Source: an uncultured Lachnospiraceae bacterium
GTDB taxonomy: Bacteria > Bacillota > Clostridia > Lachnospirales > Lachnospiraceae
Direction: 5' to 3'
DNA: 7,462 nt
NCBI GenBank assembly: GCA_910589265.1
Contig: CAJUTQ010000022.1
Span: 1-7,462 of the forward strand
Position 1 is the first letter of the stretch. Each line of letters opens with the position of its first letter. Of the stretch, positions 4,801 through 7,462 are shown in pieces. The notes under the pieces are model-generated. The model saw only the letters and a list, made by a program, of their open reading frames with translations, was not told the origin of the DNA and did not search any database. A program made the translations under genes and the position numbers.

Positions 4801-6963
4801 CTATATAAATGGGCTAATATCTTTTTCACAAAAAAAATTAAGTCTGTGGAGAGCTCTCGTGCAAGCAACATATAAAAGTTTTTTATCATCTTCATTATGG
4901 TAGTTTTGACGGTCTGCATCACAAACTAAGACGGCATCAAATTCCAATCCTTTTGACATATATACTGGTATAATAAACACACCCTGTAAATCGGATACAC
5001 TATCATTTTGGATTAATTGAATGTTCAATTTGTGTTTTATTTTTTTTAATAATTGAATTGAATTACTTTCGGTTTTACAAATTAAACCTATTGACTGAAA
5101 CCCTTCTTCTTGACACAACTTTACTTCTTCAACAATCTTATCAATCAAAGAATTCGAATTATCCATTATGAATACTTTAGGTCTATCTCCACTCCGATTA
5201 AAACTTTTTATCTCTGGAATGTATTCAATAAATTTTAAACTAAAATTTAAAATTTCATTTGTACAGCGAAAACTTTTGTCTAACTTAATGAGAAAAGATT
5301 TTTTCTTTTTCAGTATTTTTTGAATTTGTTCGTATAAAGATATATCCTCTCTTTTTGCAATTGTTTGATTCATATCTCCTAAAATTGTAAATTTAGCATT
5401 TGAGAATAATAAGCGGAATATTTCAAATTGAAGTGGGTAATAATCTTGGGCTTCATCAATAACTACTTGCTTGATATTATTATATTCATTCGTTCCATAT
5501 ATTTTTAAATATAAATAAGTTATTGCTATTGCATCGTCATAGTATAAGTAGCCTGTTGTCAAATTTTCCCTAGTATATTCCCATATTCCCTTTATACTTT
5601 CTGTCAGGTTATCATTTTTCAGCAAAGTGAAAAAATAAGTCTCATCGTTAAATAGTATTTTATATAATTCAACAATGTCAATTTTTATAAATTTTTGTAT
5701 TTGTTGTTTCACTAAATTCTTTTCTTCCTTATGTCCTCGTCCCTTACCCGTTCCAAATATTAGTTCCAAAACATAGTCTTCTAATTGTTCTAACTTTATA
5801 CCTAATGGTGTTTCTGTTCTTCCTAAAATTTTATCCTTTAAAATTTGTTTATTTACAACACAATTTCCCTCATAGTAAATATCTTCAAATTCTATCCATT
5901 GATATGGTATATCATAAAGAAATCGGTCTAATATTTCTAAAAAAAGTTTTGACATTTTAAATTCAATACTGTTTTTTAAAACTTCCTTGTATCTAGAATT
6001 AGAAATTATCTTTTCTAACAAATCATTTCTCGACTGTATTTTTCTGCCTTTTAATAATGTATTGAGTATATCTTCAAATACAATAGAAACAACATTGTCT
6101 TCTCCCAATTCAGGCAGTACTTGAGAAATATATTGTTCAAATATAGTATTAGGAGAGATAATCATAATATTATTTGCGGACAATTTTGTCTGTAATCCTT
6201 GATACATAAGATAAGCGGCTCGGTGAAGTGCAATGGACGTTTTACCGCTTCCTGCTACTCCCTGAACCATTAACAAGTCATTTTCCATATCTCTTATAAC
6301 AATGTCCTGTTCTCGTTGAATAGTTTCAACAATTGATTTCATTTTTGTGGTGGTATTTTGTGATAATAGTTGTCTCAAAAATTCATCAACTATCTGTATA
6401 TCTGCATCAAAGAAATATTCCAGCGCCCCATTTTTTATTTCATATTGACGTTTTAAACGAAGTTCGCCTGTTACCCGTCCACATGGAGCATCATAAAAGG
6501 CTTTTCCTGTCATAAAGCGATAAAAAATACTGGCAATTGGTGATCTCCAATCATAAACCCACATCTCTTGATAACTGTTTTTCTTTAGAGAAGAACGCCC
6601 AATATATATTTTTTCAAATTCCTTATCATCATCAAATTTAAAATCAATCCTGGCAAAATAAGGTGATTTTATCATGTTTTCCAGCAAAACTATCTTATGT
6701 TCTTCTTCTTCATAATCAACAATTTTATCTGTAACAGGATTTATATATTGGCTTAATTCAACAAGCGCTTCAAATCCATCTGAAGTACATAGACTGGTAA
6801 TGCTATGTGTTGTGTTTTCACGCACTTCTTTTTTAGCTTCAACAATTTCTGACTTTTTTTTCTCTGCTGTTGCTTTTGCTTGTTTTAATTGTTCCTTGGC
6901 TAACGATATAGTTTGTTTTAATCTTTTTTCTTCGCACTCCTTTTCTAGCTGCTTATTCCCCAT
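4801..6963 (-). CDS. helD: HelD-type superfamily 1 ATPase (UvrD/Rep-like), RNA polymerase recycling factor
   Basis: The 720-residue protein is intact. Residues 1-50 are a Lys/Glu-rich coiled coil, as in the N-terminal arm that HelD inserts into the RNA polymerase secondary channel. Residues 105-185 hold the WVYDWRSPIASIFY and GRVTGELRLKRQY motifs typical of HelD. Then come the Q motif (IQREQD, about 215), Walker A GVAGSGKT (235-242), motif II VIDEAQD (501-507), motif III ILGDMNQ (527-533), motif IV LDKSFRCTNEI (561-571), motif V YMSKGLEFDAV (668-678) and motif VI LLYVACTRALHRL (696-708). HelD frees RNA polymerase from stalled complexes; actinobacterial relatives also protect it from rifamycins. 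At 720 residues it is slightly shorter than Bacillus subtilis HelD. AAGGAGG (6981-6975) is 11 bases from the ATG, a little far. The gene is more AT-rich than the oxidoreductase. No other transcription gene is adjacent. Confidence 0.85.
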   Translation of the reverse strand: MGNKQLEKECEEKRLKQTISLAKEQLKQAKATAEKKKSEIVEAKKEVRENTTHSITSLCTSDGFEALVELSQYINPVTDKIVDYEEEEHKIVLLENMIKSPYFARIDFKFDDDKEFEKIYIGRSSLKKNSYQEMWVYDWRSPIASIFYRFMTGKAFYDAPCGRVTGELRLKRQYEIKNGALEYFFDADIQIVDEFLRQLLSQNTTTKMKSIVETIQREQDIVIRDMENDLLMVQGVAGSGKTSIALHRAAYLMYQGLQTKLSANNIMIISPNTIFEQYISQVLPELGEDNVVSIVFEDILNTLLKGRKIQSRNDLLEKIISNSRYKEVLKNSIEFKMSKLFLEILDRFLYDIPYQWIEFEDIYYEGNCVVNKQILKDKILGRTETPLGIKLEQLEDYVLELIFGTGKGRGHKEEKNLVKQQIQKFIKIDIVELYKILFNDETYFFTLLKNDNLTESIKGIWEYTRENLTTGYLYYDDAIAITYLYLKIYGTNEYNNIKQVVIDEAQDYYPLQFEIFRLLFSNAKFTILGDMNQTIAKREDISLYEQIQKILKKKKSFLIKLDKSFRCTNEILNFSLKFIEYIPEIKSFNRSGDRPKVFIMDNSNSLIDKIVEEVKLCQEEGFQSIGLICKTESNSIQLLKKIKHKLNIQLIQNDSVSDLQGVFIIPVYMSKGLEFDAVLVCDADRQNYHNEDDKKLLYVACTRALHRLNFFCEKDISPFI

Positions 6964-7117
6964 TATAACTATGACCTCCTTAATATAAACAAGAAAACTT
7001 TTTTACTTATACATTGCCAGGCTAGTTTAGCATATGTTAACCTATATAAACAGTCTTGTATTCCTGGAGTTTGTATGATACTATTATAGTGGAAAGGAAA
7101 ATATTAAATTATATCCT

Positions 7118-7198
7118 TTACAAATTTGTTTCTACAAGTGGTGCTAATACAAACAACCTTGACAATAAACTTAGGACAAAGTAGCATCGTTTTTTCAT
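7118..7198 (-). other. 26-codon hydrophobic reading frame, doubtful
   Basis: ATG 7198-7196 to TAA 7120-7118 encodes MKKRCYFVLSLLSRLFVLAP, then LVETNL. A Lys-rich start followed by a leucine-rich helix and an LAPLV segment resembles the leader half of AgrD-type cyclic lactone autoinducer precursors, but the following cysteine and acidic tail are absent. The AGAAGG before the ATG has almost no spacing, so translation is uncertain. It may be chance. Confidence 0.15.
7159..7187 (+). promoter_or_regulatory. Candidate plus-strand sigma-A promoter
   Basis: A perfect TTGACA (7159-7164) is followed after exactly 17 bases by TAGCAT (7182-7187), four of six matches to TATAAT. It points away from helD, toward the short broken reading frame at 7327. 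In AT-rich DNA such matches also arise by chance. Confidence 0.35.
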
Positions 7199-7326
7199 CC
7201 TTCTATATTTACAGCAAGTAAAAACGAAAATCTTCTGAATCTCCCCTCATCTGCCCATTTCCCTCAAAATATAACATGCTCATTTCACACTACTTACCCT
7301 AAAATGGAACGAAGGAGGAACAAAGT

Positions 7327-7425
7327 TTGAAACTGAGAGGTAGCGGTTAGAGAGAAAGTGAATTGCGCCACAAACAAGCCATCATGTGGTGGCTACAAAA
7401 AATTGAATATAGACACAACACCTAA
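7327..7425 (+). pseudogene. Short plus-strand reading frame with a good ribosome-binding site, interrupted by TAG
   Basis: AAGGAGG (7312-7318) lies eight bases before TTG 7327-7329, an ideal distance. The frame reads (M)KLRGSG, then TAG at 7348-7350, then RESELRHKQAIMWWLQKIEY and RHNT, ending at TAA 7423-7425. The second part has a basic helix with a WW motif and looks like the start of a small basic protein. The family is not recognised. Either the TAG has broken a small gene or translation stops after seven codons. It lies about 140 bases downstream of the candidate promoter at 7159. Confidence 0.3.
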
Positions 7426-7462
7426 TTTAGAACCGGAGCAGAATCGGAGATAACATATCCCC

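Larger units (their letters stand above)
6982..7462. other. Right-hand intergenic region upstream of helD, no convincing gene
   Basis: The leader of helD is AT-rich, with TATAAT at 7088-7083 on the minus strand but no matching -35 box, so its promoter is not assigned. Further right are a plus-strand promoter-like site, a 26-codon minus-strand reading frame and a broken plus-strand reading frame, each listed separately. No tRNA, insertion-sequence end or long repeat was seen. Confidence 0.5.

Noticed and set aside
4703..4903. 66-codon plus-strand reading frame starting at GTG 4703
   Set aside because: There is no ribosome-binding site, and its second half is antisense to the conserved C-terminus of the HelD-type protein.
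6800..6988. 62-codon plus-strand reading frame near the start of helD
   Set aside because: It is antisense to the coiled-coil start of HelD, whose Lys/Glu codons read as Phe/Ser/Leu on the other strand.

Overview
The window is AT-rich DNA with strong AGGAGG-type ribosome-binding sites. Almost every recognisable gene is on the minus strand. This fits a low-GC Firmicute, most likely a gut Clostridia species (Lachnospiraceae-like). That placement rests on the protein families and base composition and was not tested by a search.

Layout, low to high coordinates. Positions 1-75 hold the first 25 codons of an ECF-type sigma factor reading off the left edge, with a perfect 8-bp-arm palindrome just upstream of its ribosome-binding site. 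Positions 259-1065 hold decayed mobile-element cargo: a frameshifted small protein of the conserved 'YEQE' type, a stop-ridden upstream frame that overlaps it as ATGA, and an orphan plus-strand fragment. Positions 1156-2191 are a graveyard of regulators: a LytTR (AgrA/VirR-type) response regulator with most of its receiver deleted, a small helix-turn-helix fragment, and a BlaI/MecI/CopY-type repressor with a lost start codon, two nonsense codons and a one-base deletion. Positions 2332-3861 are an intact 509-residue FAD-dependent oxidoreductase of the phytoene desaturase-like (CrtI) group, with a good ribosome-binding site and a good terminator. Positions 3888-4437 are remnants of one or two further genes, possibly a regulator of the oxidoreductase. 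A strong hairpin terminator at 4431-4469 and about 330 bp without a gene separate this from an intact 720-residue HelD-type superfamily 1 helicase (RNA polymerase recycling factor) at 4801-6963. The last 500 bp hold no convincing gene, only a plus-strand promoter-like site, a broken short reading frame with a good ribosome-binding site, and a 26-codon hydrophobic minus-strand reading frame.

Taken together, this is an accessory or old-insertion region in which small regulatory genes have decayed while two large enzyme genes stay open. The two intact genes are separated by a terminator and do not look like one operon. I see no CRISPR array, tRNA, rRNA, complete insertion sequence or intact defence system, and no convincing evidence of a new multi-gene system. 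The most useful results are the reconstructions of the broken regulators, which ordinary ORF calling would miss.
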